DNA from: Margaritifera margaritifera
Lineage: Eukaryota; Mollusca; Bivalvia; Unionida; Margaritiferidae
Assembly (NCBI GenBank): GCA_029931535.1
Contig: JAQPZY010001244.1
Coordinates: 1,412,501 to 1,476,500, forward strand
DNA: 64,000 nt
Direction: 5' to 3'
This document shows, piece after piece, positions 1-9,719 of this stretch. Numbering within the stretch: the first letter of the stretch is position 1; the number at the start of each line of letters is the position of its first letter. The position numbers and the translations under genes were made by a program. The notes under the pieces are model-generated. The model had not been told where the DNA came from. It saw only the letters and a program-made list of their open reading frames with translations, and made no database searches.

Positions 1-3000
1 CAGGGAGTAGAGTGCGGCTTTGTAAATGTTCCTCTTCATTGTGTAAATTTGGCATCAGACTTAGTTTCTGGACCTGTGACTGTTGGGGCAGTGACTTCTT
101 TACCCATAGAGGGTGTTCATTTATTACTAGGCAATGACCTAGCTGGAGATAAGGTTGTGGTTAATCCACTTGTAACTGACAAGCCTTGTTTGGATCAGAA
201 AGTTGATCCTGTCGAAACTGAAATCCCTGATTTGTACCCTGCTTGTGCAGTTACTAGAGCTATGGCAAAAAGAGCTCTTGAGAGTGATGTTGATCAGGAT
301 ATTATTCCTTTAGCTGACACATGTATTGGTCAGTTTTTTGATGAGGTCACTTTTTCCTCAGGTATTGATCAATCAAATGGTATTGATCACAGTGATCCTC
401 TTTTGGCAACTCATTCTCTTTGTTCTAATCAGGATGACAAACGACAATCCCTTGTCGTTGAACAGGAGCAAGATCCCGAGATATCTTGTTTGTTTCAGAG
501 GGCTATTAGTGAAACTGAAGCCACACAAGTTCCAGTGTGTTACTTTGTGAAAAATGGGGTCCTTATGAGGAAATGGAGACCACCTGATGTACCCGCTGGT
601 GACGAGTGGTCAGTGAGCTATCAAATTGTTATTCCTAAGTCATATCGACAGGAAATTCTTAATTTAGCCCATGAAACTCCTTTGGCTGGTCATTTAGGAG
701 TCCGTAAGACTTATCACAAGATCTTGAATCATTTTTATTGGCCGAAACTCAAAAGTGATGTTTCTAAATACTGCAGATCTTGTCACACTTGTCAAATGGT
801 AGGAAAACCCAATCAGAAGATACCTAAGGCTCATCTGCAACCTATTCCTGCATTTGATGAACCATTTAGTAGAATAATACTAGACTGTGTTGGTCCTTTA
901 CCTAAAACCAAGTCAGGCAACCAATACTTGTTGACCATCATGTGTGCATCTACAAGATTTCCAGAGGCAATTCCTCTGAGAAATATAAAAACTAAAACTA
1001 TTGTGAAAGCTTTGGTGAAGTTTTTTACACTTGTTGGCCTTCCCAAATCTGTCCAGTCGGATCAAGGGTCAAATTTTATGTCTGGAATTTTCCAACAAGT
1101 TATGCATGAATTAGGCATCCAACAGTTTAAATCTTCTGCCTATCACCCTGAAAGTCAAGGTGCTTTGGAAAGATTTCATCAAACTTTGAAGAATATGATT
1201 CGATCATATTGCTTTGATACAGAAAAGGATTGGGATGAGGGTGTTCATTTGTTGTTGTTTGGTGTTAGGGAATCAGTTCAAGAGTCGTTGGGTTTTAGTC
1301 CCTTTGAGCTAGTTTTTGGTCATACTGTCCGTGGACCATTGAAATTATTGAAAGAGAAACTTCTTTCAAATGAAGATTCAAAGATTAATCTTCTTGATTA
1401 TGTTTCTGATTTCAAATACAAGTTGTCAAAGGCCTGTGAAGTAGCAAGAACTAATCTTCACACTACCCAGTCAAAAATGAAATTAAGGTATGACAGAAAT
1501 TCACAGGAAAGGAGTTTTAAACCTGGTGACAATGTTCTGGCTCTCTTTCCCATACCTCAAAATCCTCTTCAGGCTAAATTGTATGGTCCTTATACCGTTG
1601 AAAAGAAAGTAAATGACTTAAATTATATCATTAACACTCCTGGGAGACGGAAACAGAAACAACTTTGTCATATAAATATGTTAAAGGAATATTTTGACAG
1701 AGATAGCCCAGCTAATTATTCAGTTAATTTAGTTGTACCTGTCCCACACAGTGAAGATATCAACGATGGAATACGATCAGACTATAGTGACTCTGGTATA
1801 ACCAATCTTCGGAATTCAGAAATATTGAACAACCTAGACCAGAAACTTTCACATCTACAACAACAGGAAAGAAATGAACTAAAACAGCTATTACATGACT
1901 ATGAGCACTTGTTTCCTGATGTTCCAACACGAACAAGTAAAATTTATCATGACGTTGACATTGTAGATTCTGTGCCTGTAAAACAGCATCCTTATAGGAT
2001 GAATCCTCTCAAACAGAACTATCTGAAGAAAGAAATTCCGTATTTACTGGAGAATGATTTCATAGAACCAAGTAAAAGTAACTGGAGTTCACCATGTATT
2101 CTTGTTCCCAAGCCAGATAATACATTCCGTATGTGTACTGACTATAGAAAAGTCAACAGTGTCACCAAAACTGATTCATTTCCAATCCCAAGAATGGACG
2201 ATTGCATTGATAAAATTGGAAATGCGGAATATGTCACCAAGTTTGACCTTTTAAAAGGATTCTGGCAAATTCCACTGACGGAAAGGGCAAAAGAAATTTC
2301 AGCATTTGCAACTCCAGATGGACTTTATCAATATAAAGTCATGCCGTTTGGAATGAAAAATTCACCTGCAACGTTTCAACGTCTGATGAACATGATAACA
2401 TTTGGTCTTGATAATTGTGACGCTTATATCGATGACGTCATTGTCTACAACAACACCTGGGAAGATCATTTGGAAACCATTCGAAAATTCTTCGATCGAC
2501 TCAGTGATGCGAATCTGACAATTAATTTGAGCAAAAGTGAGTTTTGCCATGCTTGTGTCACATTTTTAGGACATATTGTGGGACAAGGTCAAGTTAAACC
2601 TATAGAAGCTAAGGTCAAAGCTATCTCTGAATTTCAAGTTCCAATTTGTAAAAAGCAACTGATGCGATTTCTAGGTATGGCTGGATATTATCGGAAATTT
2701 TGTTCCAATTTTTCCAAAATTGCTGAACCTTTGACAAGTTTATTGAGTAAGAAAACCAAATTTTATTGGTCTGACAAGTGTCAGGAATCTTTTGACAAGT
2801 TAAAGGCCATGCTTAAGAATGCACCAGTTCTTTCTGCACCAAATTTTAGCCAATCATTTAAATTATCTGTTGATGCAAGTGATGTAGGGGTTGGTGGAGT
2901 ATTGATTCAGGAAGACAAAAGTGGTGTGGATCACCCTGTGTGTTATTTTTCTAAAAAACTAAACAAGCACCAGAAAAATTATTCCACAATTGAGAAGGAA

Positions 3001-3228
3001 TGTTTGGCTTTGATATTGGCTTTACAGCATTTTGAAGTGTATGTCACCTCAGCTCTTTCTCCAATTATTGTGTACAGTGATCACAATCCCCTTACTTTCA
3101 TCAACAAAATGAAAGATAAAAATCGGAGATTGTTGAGATGGAGTTTGATATTGCAAGAATATAACACTGACATCAAACACATCAGGGGAAAAGACAATGT
3201 GATTGCAGATGCACTCTCACGTGCCTAG
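1..3228 (+). CDS. pol: Gmr1-like Ty3/gypsy Pol polyprotein (protease end, integrase, RT, RNase H), 5' truncated by window edge
   Basis: The frame is open from base 1 to the TAG at 3226-3228, so the true start lies left of the window; residues here are numbered from the TTG at 49. The order is the end of a retroviral-type aspartic protease (LLLGNDLAG, about 25-33), an integrase HHCC zinc finger (H208, H215, C245, C248), the integrase core with D279, D338 and E374 (DDx35E), a GPY/F-type C-terminal module (LYGPYTVEKK), then reverse transcriptase with YIDD at 793-796, and RNase H starting near DASDVG (942). It copies element RNA into cDNA and inserts it. Integrase before reverse transcriptase is the order of Ty1/copia and of the Gmr1 lineage of Ty3/gypsy elements, while the reverse transcriptase motifs are gypsy-like. 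There is no stop or frameshift over 1,059 codons, suggesting recent activity. Gag and the protease active site lie outside the window. Confidence 0.93.
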   Translation, partial: QGVECGFVNVPLHCVNLASDLVSGPVTVGAVTSLPIEGVHLLLGNDLAGDKVVVNPLVTDKPCLDQKVDPVETEIPDLYPACAVTRAMAKRALESDVDQDIIPLADTCIGQFFDEVTFSSGIDQSNGIDHSDPLLATHSLCSNQDDKRQSLVVEQEQDPEISCLFQRAISETEATQVPVCYFVKNGVLMRKWRPPDVPAGDEWSVSYQIVIPKSYRQEILNLAHETPLAGHLGVRKTYHKILNHFYWPKLKSDVSKYCRSCHTCQMVGKPNQKIPKAHLQPIPAFDEPFSRIILDCVGPLPKTKSGNQYLLTIMCASTRFPEAIPLRNIKTKTIVKALVKFFTLVGLPKSVQSDQGSNFMSGIFQQVMHELGIQQFKSSAYHPESQGALERFHQTLKNMIRSYCFDTEKDWDEGVHLLLFGVRESVQESLGFSPFELVFGHTVRGPLKLLKEKLLSNEDSKINLLDYVSDFKYKLSKACEVARTNLHTTQSKMKLRYDRNSQERSFKPGDNVLALFPIPQNPLQAKLYGPYTVEKKVNDLNYIINTPGRRKQKQLCHINMLKEYFDRDSPANYSVNLVVPVPHSEDINDGIRSDYSDSGITNLRNSEILNNLDQKLSHLQQQERNELKQLLHDYEHLFPDVPTRTSKIYHDVDIVDSVPVKQHPYRMNPLKQNYLKKEIPYLLENDFIEPSKSNWSSPCILVPKPDNTFRMCTDYRKVNSVTKTDSFPIPRMDDCIDKIGNAEYVTKFDLLKGFWQIPLTERAKEISAFATPDGLYQYKVMPFGMKNSPATFQRLMNMITFGLDNCDAYIDDVIVYNNTWEDHLETIRKFFDRLSDANLTINLSKSEFCHACVTFLGHIVGQGQVKPIEAKVKAISEFQVPICKKQLMRFLGMAGYYRKFCSNFSKIAEPLTSLLSKKTKFYWSDKCQESFDKLKAMLKNAPVLSAPNFSQSFKLSVDASDVGVGGVLIQEDKSGVDHPVCYFSKKLNKHQKNYSTIEKECLALILALQHFEVYVTSALSPIIVYSDHNPLTFINKMKDKNRRLLRWSLILQEYNTDIKHIRGKDNVIADALSRA

Positions 3229-3357
3229 AAATGTAATATTGCTTGATGTAATTAAGTCCAGTATGATAAAACATGTTCTTATGTAATTTTGGTTATTATA
3301 GTATTAGATGTATATTCAAAAGAAAGCTTTATTATATAAATCTTTCTTTTTCTTTAT

Positions 3358-3366
3358 GAGGGGAGG
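3358..3366 (+). other. Polypurine tract priming plus-strand DNA
   Basis: The nine-base purine run GAGGGGAGG lies directly before the first base of the 3' LTR. This is the expected place and composition of the RNase H-resistant primer for plus-strand synthesis in LTR retrotransposons. Confidence 0.8.
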
Positions 3367-4117
3367 TGTTATGTATGATGTTTATATAATATTATAAACA
3401 TTTTAGGAAATTATAAATGTTTCTTCACTTTAATATTTGCTTAAATCTTAATGTTTATCAGGAAAAACATGTTTAACTAGTGTCCTTGAATTAGGTTGTT
3501 TTGATCAATATGTTTTCTCAATTTGAAGGTCAAGGTTGATTTTGTTTACAGTTAGAATTCCATTAAGATGACTCATATTCTAGAACATTCTGTCATGTGA
3601 CCAATCTTTATATATACCATGTTTGGTGGACATTTTTTCAGTTTTGACATTACCATCAGTCTTGTAAAGAGCTATTACAGTTGTGAAAATTCATTACAAA
3701 TTCTAAGAGAGGAATTATTTTAAATATTCATTGGATTATAACAGTGCTCATAAACTTTTGGATTTTGGATTTTAATTGATGATTTTGGAATTTATGTGAA
3801 CTTATTCAGATATTTTGGAATACTTCATTTTGACATCAGCACATCAAAGATTTCTAGTACATCAGGACTTTGGAGACCATTAGCACATAATAACATTCAA
3901 GGACACAGCCGTGAATTCGGAACATTCTATATTTAGGACTTGTGATTAGAACAATCATTCTTATTGCATTATTAGGATTTCAAAACACATTACTGTAAGT
4001 GACTTTTTGATTTTTTCATTTTAATTATCTAGTAATAAATTGCTTGTTGATTTTTACTTGATTTGTTGGTTTCACTTTCTTTCTGTTACATTTTTCTTAG
4101 ACCATAGAGTCGTAACA
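3367..4117 (+). repeat. 3' LTR of the Gmr1-like retrotransposon
   Basis: The 751-bp block starts TGTTA and ends TAACA, giving a 5-bp terminal inverted repeat with the canonical TG...CA ends. It sits straight after the polypurine tract. A TATA-like stretch (TATATATACC, near 3610) could be the promoter in the 5' LTR copy. A second copy of the same LTR family lies in reverse orientation at about 44,846-45,614 and confirms the right boundary. The base run after the end is CTAGT, the candidate target duplication; its partner lies outside the window. Confidence 0.88.
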
Positions 4118-4205
4118 CTAGTAGAGAGGTAAGGCACATGTACGACATCGCTTTCGATAGTAGTAGAGGAGCGGCAAGGTCGTGCTGCGTCGCTGATGTC
4201 GCGGA

Positions 4206-7200
4206 TCACGGCATCACTCTGGTCACAGGCACAACATCGCACTCGAGTTTATTATTGAACTTGGAATCTGCAGTGGACCTATCGCTCGGTTGTTGTGTTG
4301 AATTATTGATCTTTCTAGGTCGGCGTTTGTATTCGCAATGAATTGTTTCTCTTGGTACTTTCCCCTTTTTTATACTGTAGCTCAGCGTGTCCGTACGGTA
4401 AAGTGTTGTGACCTGGAAGTCGCACTCGCTTATGATACACCATCTGACTTTTTTAAAAGGTCTACTCATAGTTTGATGATTTTGCAAACGTAAAATTGTG
4501 TCTGGGTCCAAAGTTTTTTTACACGAAAGTCTTGATCTGGACCGGACTGTAAAGCTTATTTGAAGACGTCAACGTTAACTACTTGTCTCGATAGTTTAGT
4601 GTCAGTCCCTTGACTTTGCATTTGGTATGCACTTGTTGTATCCGTAATTTTTGGGGCCACCGCTAGCAAAGGTTACAATAGTATCTTTTGGGTGTTCCTC
4701 AGTCCATCCTCCTAAACGATTCCCTTCGATATCTGGGTGATGGCTATGAAGACGATGGATGTACATACAACTGTCTGTGTCAAAGTGAAGGACTCGAACT
4801 CCTAACAGTTCCAAGGCATCATACAATTTTAAACTGGCATTGGCTGTCACGTACGCTCCAATGATAACATTTCAAAACTCATAGAGGAGTGCAAACTCCG
4901 TCACTTATTCCTAATTCACCAAGATCAAATCTTCATTGATGATTTCACGTTGAGCTGATTTTCCCCACAAACAATTTAACATTACTTTGACAAACGATCG
5001 TCTTCCTTCGTTCTTTTCTACGTGCTCCAAAGTGATACCATCTACGGATCGGTACCGTTTTATGAATGTGTCTTTGTTTTCTGGAGTATGACATCAAGAT
5101 CTTGATTATATGTTTCAGCACATGTACGGCATAAAGGCAACATCAGTTTTCCTTGGCAATGATGTTGTAGCACAGGATGGTGCAAGTTGGTTGGGGGTAA
5201 CACTTTATATTTTATTAAACCTTTGTATTGAAGAATGTGTTCCACATCGATGTGCTCTGTGAACATTTCAGGGTGGCCGGTAGGAAACTGAACATATCTG
5301 CACACCCAAGGATACAAGGAACACACATCAATGTATTTGATTTCTACTCCTTGAGATTCGTCCACATCCTACATCAAGCGTGTTGCATTGGTCCGTCCTA
5401 CAAACAAACTGTCGCGTGGATTCAAAGGTTAGATTTCTACCACGTCGTAATGTTCGGCAATGCGTCTAAATTCTAGAATCGGCTTTGAAATGTCGACCGT
5501 AATCGTGCTCCCACATTTCTATCACTTGCTATTCTTGACTTTCTAACCTCAGTCGTAGTTGGTATGTTTGTTCGTACAACTCTGCCATGGTAAACTCTCA
5601 GAAAGAACTTTTCAGATTTCGTTGAGAAAAACAAGTGGGGCAGCCGTGAAATAAACATTCCTAGAATTCGTACACCGTCTTGGGGGTTTAAAATCTCAAC
5701 CATCCACAGAAAGACTTCCAATTTTATTTTCTCCACCGTTTCTATCATGCTGTGTCCATTTGTCTTTACTTTCTTACAAGTAATAGGGCCAACGCAAAGC
5801 TTTGGCGGAGTATCGACGGCTGACCGAGAAATAGGATTGAGGGGGTATGATGGCTAGTTTGTTCTCAGACATGAACTTCTTTCGATAGACTAATCCACAC
5901 GCTTTAGCGATGGTAGAGGCTTCCTTCAAAGGATCAATGCCTCCTTGATTAAGAAATAATTGTCGAAATATTTCACAACACCGTCGTAAAATGTTCATAT
6001 GGGATCGACAGTATGTCAACATTTTGTCTTAAAAGCCAAACAGGTTTAGAGAGCGAGTTTGGTACCATTCGTAGAATGCTTCTCTTTGTTCTGTGTGCAT
6101 ACCGTCAGGGTCGTAATAGCGAACGTCAGGTAAATGTGGAAGCATAACATATTGATTAACTTCAGTATTGAAAAAGGGTGGTAAATAGACTTTTACCATT
6201 TCTGTCGTTCCAAACGTTTTAGGCATTTCACTCAAAGTCATGACTAACTAACTCATGGAATCTTTAAACTGTACTTATCCCACTTTCATGTAGATGAGTT
6301 TGGCTGCATTCATGGTGACTCTGGGACATTCGGTGCCTTGTTCTGAATAATATTTCCAAAGAAAGTGTCCGTCGTATCCTGAGAAATTGTAGGCCATGAC
6401 TGTAGCCTATCGATGGCAGTCTCCGTAACGTTGGATGTCATCTTCGCTCCACTTTTCGTCGATAGGGCCTAAAATTCATTCAGCAAAATCAGTAAGAGTA
6501 CGAAAACCCCGAAAGATTTGTTCACGTCCTCCTGGAATCTTATTACAATTGGGACAGTGACAAACTATAGGTTTTGTATGCACTTCTTACAAGCACGATG
6601 AGCTATGCAAAATTAGTGATGTGAACGCCAGTCTCTTGTGTACATTCAAAGTAACAAAAAATGATAAAATCCACTTGTTTATTTTTGTTTTGTGCTGGTC
6701 TTCCTTTAAAACGTCCTCGAGTTCATTCTCATATTTTTGGATGCAACATTGATGCTCGAAGTCCACGATTTGGTCACAAAAACGTCATTTTTTCTTTCCG
6801 GAATAAACGTGTGCCTTTGGATTATTGGTTCGAATAAGATTTCCACAAGTGTAACATAATGTCGCACGTACTTTTCTGTTGGCTAACTTCTTTCATACGA
6901 TGTTGTTCGTAACAAGTGGGACTGACAAAGGTTCGCTTGCAAAACGAGCAATGAATTCGTTCTTTCCCTTCAGGAATGCATGTTTTGGACCCGAAACATC
7001 CACAACATCTCTCTCCGCAATGAATGAGTTGGTCCCTACTGCAAATTACTTGGTCACATTTCTCGCAATAGTTTTTGTATCCAGGTATCAAAATGCTCTT
7101 GATGATGATACACATGAATGTATTTTCCGTCTGGGATATCTGGTCCTCAAAATACGAGAGGCACACGAACCAGTTGAGGATAGACTTTCAACATATAACG

Positions 7201-8081
7201 TGGAGCCAAGACGTCTTGAAGTTTTTGCATTTCAGGTACGCCACTTACAGTGTATTTGGAAATGCCCGCTTGCTGTAAAATAATTTCAGCTTCTCTTCGT
7301 TGTTGTGTTTTTCTGATTTTCGAATCCTCTCCCATGCTCTTTTCCGTTCTGCGGTATCGTTCGTCTCTGCATATGTTCGATCCACAACGATGGCACGAGC
7401 TAAACACATCTGGTCTTGGTTGTTATGAATTTGCACGATATTTGTTTTGGTAGTGCGGAGTTCATCCATCAATAACATTTTGCGTCAAGGTGAAACGTGC
7501 ATCGTGTGAAGACTAGCTTTTCCATCGGTCATGTTAATCTAGTCATTGGATTGTTGAACGTGTTGAATTTTGGCAATAATTTTGGAAGGTGCTAATTCTG
7601 CCGGTGTACTTAACTCAATCCAGACAGGAGACTTCAAACTGTTGTGATTGATTGAGAGTCTCAAATGATCGTCATCTTTAGCTTGGCATTGTCGTTTCAA
7701 TGTATCTAACAATGAATCCCACAAATCTGTAATGTGACCTGGTGCTTTATCTGGTGGCACTTGAGACTTGAACTCTTTAAATTTCACCGTGTACGAGTAA
7801 GCATTGGTTTTAAATTTTCTAGAAGTCACTTTGTGCGTCTCTCGAACGTGAAAATAATCTTCAGGAACTACGGATCGACTTTCCTTCTTGGTGAATCTTG
7901 ACTCTCTTGGTCTTGTGTTAGATTTAGAGGGTGCTGGTTCAGACTCACTCATGTCATCTTCGAAATCACTGGCATGTACTTGTGCTAACACTTTACTTAG
8001 CGTATGAGGCAACACCAAAAGTCGTCGTCGTCTCTTGGCTTCTACTTCTGGTTTCTTCTGAGCAAAGTGTGATCGTTTCAT
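4206..8081 (-). pseudogene. polB: Maverick/Polinton-type protein-primed DNA polymerase B, multiply frameshifted
   Basis: Successive minus-strand fragments, read from 8081 down to 4206, match the order of a Polinton family B polymerase of about 1,200 residues. The N-terminal fragment 8081-7539 starts MKRSHFAQKK with a basic RRRR patch. At 7478-7245 is the NIVQIHNNQDQMCLARAIVV segment, and at 7166-6822 a cysteine-rich zinc-binding region. An exonuclease-type YNFSGYDGHFLW lies near 6390-6350. Fragments 6241-6029 and 6022-5774 follow. Motif A, IDVCSLYPWV, is in 5365-5060, a LNCLWGKSAQ segment lies near 4970, and motif C, FDTDS, is in 4850-4602. At least ten frame changes or stops separate the pieces. 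In this family the enzyme replicates linear element DNA from a protein primer. It is divergent from the zinc-knuckle ORF starting near 8.2 kb. The gene is clearly dead here. Confidence 0.85.
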
Positions 8082-8196
8082 TTTTATTCAAAAATTTGAT
8101 TTCACTAAGTTTTACACACTCTCTCCACGTGTATAGAGAGAGCTTCTCACTCTAAGAGTATATATTGATTCAGCTTTCAGACTGCAGAAGATGAAA
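8082..8196. promoter_or_regulatory. Candidate bidirectional promoter between polB and the zinc-knuckle ORF
   Basis: This short gap separates two divergent reading frames. It contains a TATA-like TATATATTG at about 8160 suited to plus-strand transcription and a CACGTG E-box palindrome near 8126. Function is inferred from position only. Confidence 0.3.
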
Positions 8197-8554
8197 GAGG
8201 CAAAAAAAGATCGCCTTTCTCTTCAGAGATTTACAGACAGTCATTCGAAACTACACTTCATATAAGACTACGGACTACTCCACTCGAGATAAAAGTCAAG
8301 ATACTTGCTATGTCTGCCAGGGAAAAAGATATTGGGCTCCAGGGTGTCCACAACGTCAAAGAAAAGGAAAGACAGGAGACAAGAGAGACAAAAGTAAAGA
8401 TACCTGTTATCAACGTCAGGAAAAAGGGCATTAGTTTTCAGAGTGTCTCAAGAAAAGAAAAAAACAAGCAGGAGGAGCATTCAGAAACAGAAACATAAGA
8501 AGAAGAACCCATACCCGTCAAAACATTCATGAAAGGAAGAGAACTAGAAGACAC
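8197..8554 (+). pseudogene. Zinc-knuckle (CCHC-like) protein fragment of the Polinton-type element
   Basis: One plus-strand frame carries two spaced copies of a CCHC-like knuckle. The first is CYVCQGKRYWAPGC, in which the histidine position is tyrosine. The second is CYQRQEKGH-stop-FSEC, in which the second cysteine is arginine and a TAG interrupts. Each is preceded by a KS(Q/K)DTCY segment, so the knuckles arose by internal duplication. A very basic tail follows, and another frame continues to a TAA at about 8651 with KKFKTKRHTAKERKKK. Such knuckles usually bind single-stranded nucleic acid. Its place beside the polymerase gene suggests it belongs to the same element. It could instead be a gag fragment of a retroelement. 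No start codon is obvious, and the protein is not recognised beyond the knuckles. Confidence 0.45.
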
Positions 8555-8651
8555 TGAAGAGGACGAAGGCATGCCTGTAAAGAAATTCAAAACAAAAAGG
8601 CACACGGCGAAAGAAAGAAAGAAGAAAATGGACTTTTGTGATGTGTTATAA

Positions 8652-9480
8652 AATTTTCATTGTTATTCTTTTTTCAAGAGAATATACGAAAGAAAAAAAA
8701 CGTAAGTGTCTCTTTGTCTTGATTTTTGAACTTTTCGTATAAATGAGATACCTAAACACACTCACACACGCATACATGATATCATAGGGAAGGATTTAAG
8801 ATTTATTTGTTGTCAATCATTGAGTAGTATCTCTTTTCTAAGAGATATAGGTGACCCTGAAAAAGACTGTTACCGTTTTTTTTTTTTTTTTTCGTTTTGT
8901 TTTAATTACGAACAAAATAGTTTGGACTTGACATCATCAGCTTTAACTGTTTTAATCCACGGCCAAGACCTACTCCTTCTGCTACCACTTCTGCTGCTTA
9001 GGTAGTTGAAGTACTATCGTCACAGGCAAACATTCCAGCGGAGACGACAGGAAATCAGCCAAAGCTAAATTGAAGTCATCCTCTTTTGGAAGAAGAATAC
9101 TGGCTACAGCCACAGTAGTAGTCGTAGTCATAGTACTATCACTCAGAGTATACGATGCCCCAATACATTGTCTTTATTTTTTCAGCCATAGGTATTTTAC
9201 TTGAACTGTTCCACGATGGTAAACCGTAGGAACGTTGATGCACCTATATATATTGAAAGTGACGTTGCGCGTTAGCTCTCTTCTGATTGGAAGAGAGATC
9301 CCACGCTCTGACGGAATTTTGTAACACATGTTGGTGGAACATTTAAATCCGTTTCGATCCGATCCTAGGCTATATTTACAATTGCATTCTTCTATGGTGC
9401 CACCGGTTCTCAGGACAACCGGTGGGTAAAACTAGAGCCATCGACCATTATTTCCAACTTGCTGTTCAACCCAAACTACC
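8652..9480. other. Non-coding stretch with no recognised gene
   Basis: The stretch contains a 17-base T run near 8877-8893 and AT-rich DNA. No ORF has a recognisable domain and no terminal inverted repeat for the 4-9 kb element was found. A short GGTTCT...AACCGGT segment near 9404-9424 can fold back on itself. Confidence 0.5.
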
Positions 9481-9487
9481 TAGATTA

Positions 9488-9495
9488 TATATAAA
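9488..9495 (+). promoter_or_regulatory. TATA box of the stem-loop transcription unit
   Basis: TATATAAA lies 40 bases before the ATG at 9535. That spacing fits the very short 5' leaders of replication-dependent histone genes. Confidence 0.5.
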
Positions 9496-9534
9496 GGCAT
9501 CTTGGGTCATCACCAGGATCAAAGACACAGCGAT

Positions 9535-9657
9535 ATGGAAGAGAAGAGTACATGTGGAAAGGCAAGGGTGTCTGAAGCGGGTATTGCTCTACGGACCCTC
9601 AGTGAGACGAAGCTTGCGAAAAAGAAGACCAGTGAAGAGATAAGTCACTTTGGTTAG
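9535..9657 (+). CDS. 40-codon ORF in a histone-type transcription unit, function unknown
   Basis: The ATG at 9535 opens a 40-residue frame ending with TAG at 9655-9657. The product starts MEEKSTCGKARVSE, is lysine-rich with KLAKKK near residue 29, and resembles no core histone fold that I can recognise. It sits between a TATA box at 9488 and a canonical histone-mRNA stem-loop 11 bases after its stop. It may be the remnant of a histone gene that lost its body, a short basic protein that uses histone-type 3' processing, or an accidental ORF in a decayed gene. Another frame, 9422-9643, is longer but starts before the TATA box and shows no domain. Confidence 0.4.
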   Translation: MEEKSTCGKARVSEAGIALRTLSETKLAKKKTSEEISHFG

Positions 9658-9668
9658 CAAACCCCAAC

Positions 9669-9684
9669 GGCCCTTTTCAGGGCC
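9669..9684 (+). terminator. Histone mRNA 3'-end stem-loop
   Basis: GGCCCTTTTCAGGGCC forms a perfect 6-bp stem with a TTTC tetraloop, preceded by CCAA. This is the metazoan consensus bound by stem-loop binding protein (SLBP) in place of a poly(A) tail on replication-dependent histone mRNAs. Confidence 0.88.
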
Positions 9685-9696
9685 TCCGAGATCTCC

Positions 9697-9708
9697 AGAA
9701 AAGAAAGA
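9697..9708 (+). promoter_or_regulatory. Histone downstream element (U7 snRNA pairing site)
   Basis: The purine run AGAAAAGAAAGA begins 13 bases after the stem-loop. That is the place and composition of the element that pairs with U7 snRNA to direct cleavage. Its presence strengthens the stem-loop call. Confidence 0.75.
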
Positions 9709-9719
9709 TATTAATCATT

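Noticed and set aside
831..1046. Minus-strand ORF inside the retrotransposon
   Set aside because: Shadow of the integrase frame with no domain.
6879..7283. 134-codon plus-strand ORF
   Set aside because: Antisense to the polymerase zinc-binding region, whose minus-strand motifs are clear.
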